Source of the DNA: an uncultured Methylococcaceae bacterium
GTDB taxonomy: Bacteria; Pseudomonadota; Gammaproteobacteria; Methylococcales; Methylomonadaceae
Length of the DNA: 5,030 nt
Reading direction: 5' to 3'
Assembly: GCA_903873045.1 (NCBI GenBank)
Contig: CAIQND010000634.1
Coordinates: 1-5,030, forward strand
The position numbers and the translations under genes are program-made. How positions within the stretch are numbered: the first letter of the stretch is position 1; the number at the start of each line of letters is the position of its first letter. Shown piece by piece: positions 4,479 through 5,030 of the stretch. The notes beneath the pieces were generated by a model. That model was given only the letters and a program-made list of their open reading frames with translations. It was not told the DNA's origin and did no database searches.

Positions 4479-4840
4479 ATGAGCCTATGCTGGAACAAAT
4501 TCACGCTAAAATGCGCCGGTTAGTCAGCGAAAAAGGCGGTGACATTAGCGCCATTTATTATTGTCCGCACGGTGCGGATAGCACTTGTGATTGCCGAAAA
4601 CCCAAGGCGGGTTTACTTAAAACCTTTGCCGCTGATTTTAATGCCGACTTAACAACCATTGCCGTGATTGGCGATTCCTTGCGTGATTTACAAGCGGCAG
4701 AGGCTGTCAACGCACAGCCAATATTGGTTAAAACCGGTAAAGGCCAAAAAACTTTAATAGATAATCCTGACCTCAACATTCCTACTTTTGACAATTTATA
4801 TGACGCAGCAAAATACATCACATCAAGACACCCGACATAA
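4289..4840 (+). CDS. gmhB: D-glycero-beta-D-manno-heptose-1,7-bisphosphate 7-phosphatase
   Basis: A 183-residue HAD-superfamily phosphatase of normal length for GmhB. It removes the C7 phosphate of heptose 1,7-bisphosphate in the ADP-heptose pathway for lipopolysaccharide inner core synthesis. Visible motifs are LDRDGVIN (nucleophile Asp10, general acid Asp12), VVTNQSG (Thr53), the zinc-binding set Cys92-x-His94 and Cys100-x-Cys102, CRKPKAGLL with the conserved lysine, and IGDSLRD (Asp129, Asp133). ATG 4289 matches the family N-terminus, although no Shine-Dalgarno is seen in the ATAAACCCCT leader. Its 3' end overlaps plsC. In Pseudomonas the same gene lies between glyS and plsC, so this is the ancestral copy in place. 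It is complete, unlike the fragment at 2982. Confidence 0.96.
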   Translation: MPKQRYILLDRDGVINHDSDTFIKSPDEWIPIDGSLEAIALLNALGYQVIVVTNQSGVARGLLDEPMLEQIHAKMRRLVSEKGGDISAIYYCPHGADSTCDCRKPKAGLLKTFAADFNADLTTIAVIGDSLRDLQAAEAVNAQPILVKTGKGQKTLIDNPDLNIPTFDNLYDAAKYITSRHPT

Positions 4841-5030
4841 AAACTATATCGGTTCTACCCTTTTATTTTTGGGTATTTTTTCTACCGCAACTATAGTGGG
4901 CATCTTGCTTATTTTAGGTATGCTGACAACCTTTAAATTTCGTTGGCAGATAGGTCATGCCTGGTGCGCCATTATCGGCTGGATGACGAAAGTTTTTTGC
5001 GGCCTCACATATCAAGTAGAAGGGTTGGAG
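4800..5030 (+). CDS. plsC: 1-acyl-sn-glycerol-3-phosphate acyltransferase, N-terminal part (3' end outside window)
   Basis: The first 77 codons of a PlsC-type acyltransferase, which converts lysophosphatidic acid to phosphatidic acid at the inner membrane. A hydrophobic segment (residues 16-41, IGSTLLFLGIF through ILLILG) is followed by FKFRWQIGHAW and KVFCGLTYQVEGLE, the pattern that precedes the catalytic HX4D motif. That motif lies beyond the window. ATG 4800 is the most upstream plausible start and overlaps gmhB by 41 bases. It has no good ribosome binding site. In-frame GTG 4896 or ATG 4920 would remove most or all of the membrane segment. The order glyS, gmhB, plsC is conserved in gammaproteobacteria, which supports the call. 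A hairpin plus T-run at 4856-4881 falls inside the reading frame. Confidence 0.85.
   Translation, partial: MTQQNTSHQDTRHKNYIGSTLLFLGIFSTATIVGILLILGMLTTFKFRWQIGHAWCAIIGWMTKVFCGLTYQVEGLE

Noticed and set aside
4558..4821. Minus-strand 87-codon reading frame
   Set aside because: It lies wholly opposite the well-supported gmhB gene and has no recognisable motifs.
1..5030. CRISPR array, tRNA or rRNA genes
   Set aside because: No regularly spaced repeats with unique spacers and no RNA gene signatures were seen. The repeats present are pairs of gene fragments.

Overview
The window looks like a gammaproteobacterial chromosome. The evidence is the close match of GlyS, GmhB and PlsC to gammaproteobacterial forms, and the glyS-gmhB-plsC gene order, which I know from Pseudomonas and relatives. 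The low-to-moderate GC and the accessory genes would fit a methanotroph-type (Methylococcales) genome, but that placement is a guess. All real genes are on the + strand.

Layout: (1) 1-1290, the C-terminal two thirds of glyS, entering from the left edge. (2) 1302-1329, a perfect stem-loop. (3) 1405-2142, a DUF4410-type putative lipoprotein. (4) 2215-2969, a VapB-like antitoxin and PIN-domain (VapC) toxin pair with an ATGA overlap. (5) 2982-3176, the first 63 codons of a second gmhB copy, cut off at base 3171. (6) 3172-3288, a second copy of the last 117 bp of glyS, joined directly to the gmhB fragment. (7) 3311-3854, a ribbon-helix-helix antitoxin and MazF/PemK toxin pair. (8) 3855-4288, non-coding: an unrecognised stretch, the last 57 bp of a second DUF4410 gene, an 11-bp stem-loop, and a MITE-like palindromic element. 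(9) 4289-4840, intact gmhB. (10) 4800-5030, the start of plsC, overlapping gmhB and leaving at the right edge.

The accessory block appears to be two versions of the same glyS-to-gmhB interval placed in tandem. One is glyS/DUF4410/VapBC/gmhB and the other is glyS/MazEF/DUF4410 remnant/gmhB. They meet at a sharp junction (3171/3172) where the broken gmhB head abuts the broken glyS tail. The repeated glyS tail differs from the original only at silent positions. This suggests the two versions diverged as working genes in separate lineages before being joined, rather than arising by a recent local duplication.

The core genes serve translation (GlyS), ADP-heptose synthesis for lipopolysaccharide (GmhB) and phosphatidic acid synthesis (PlsC). 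The two toxin-antitoxin modules sit inside this housekeeping cluster. Each lies between direct repeats that could delete it by homologous recombination, so addiction to the antitoxins may hold the array together.
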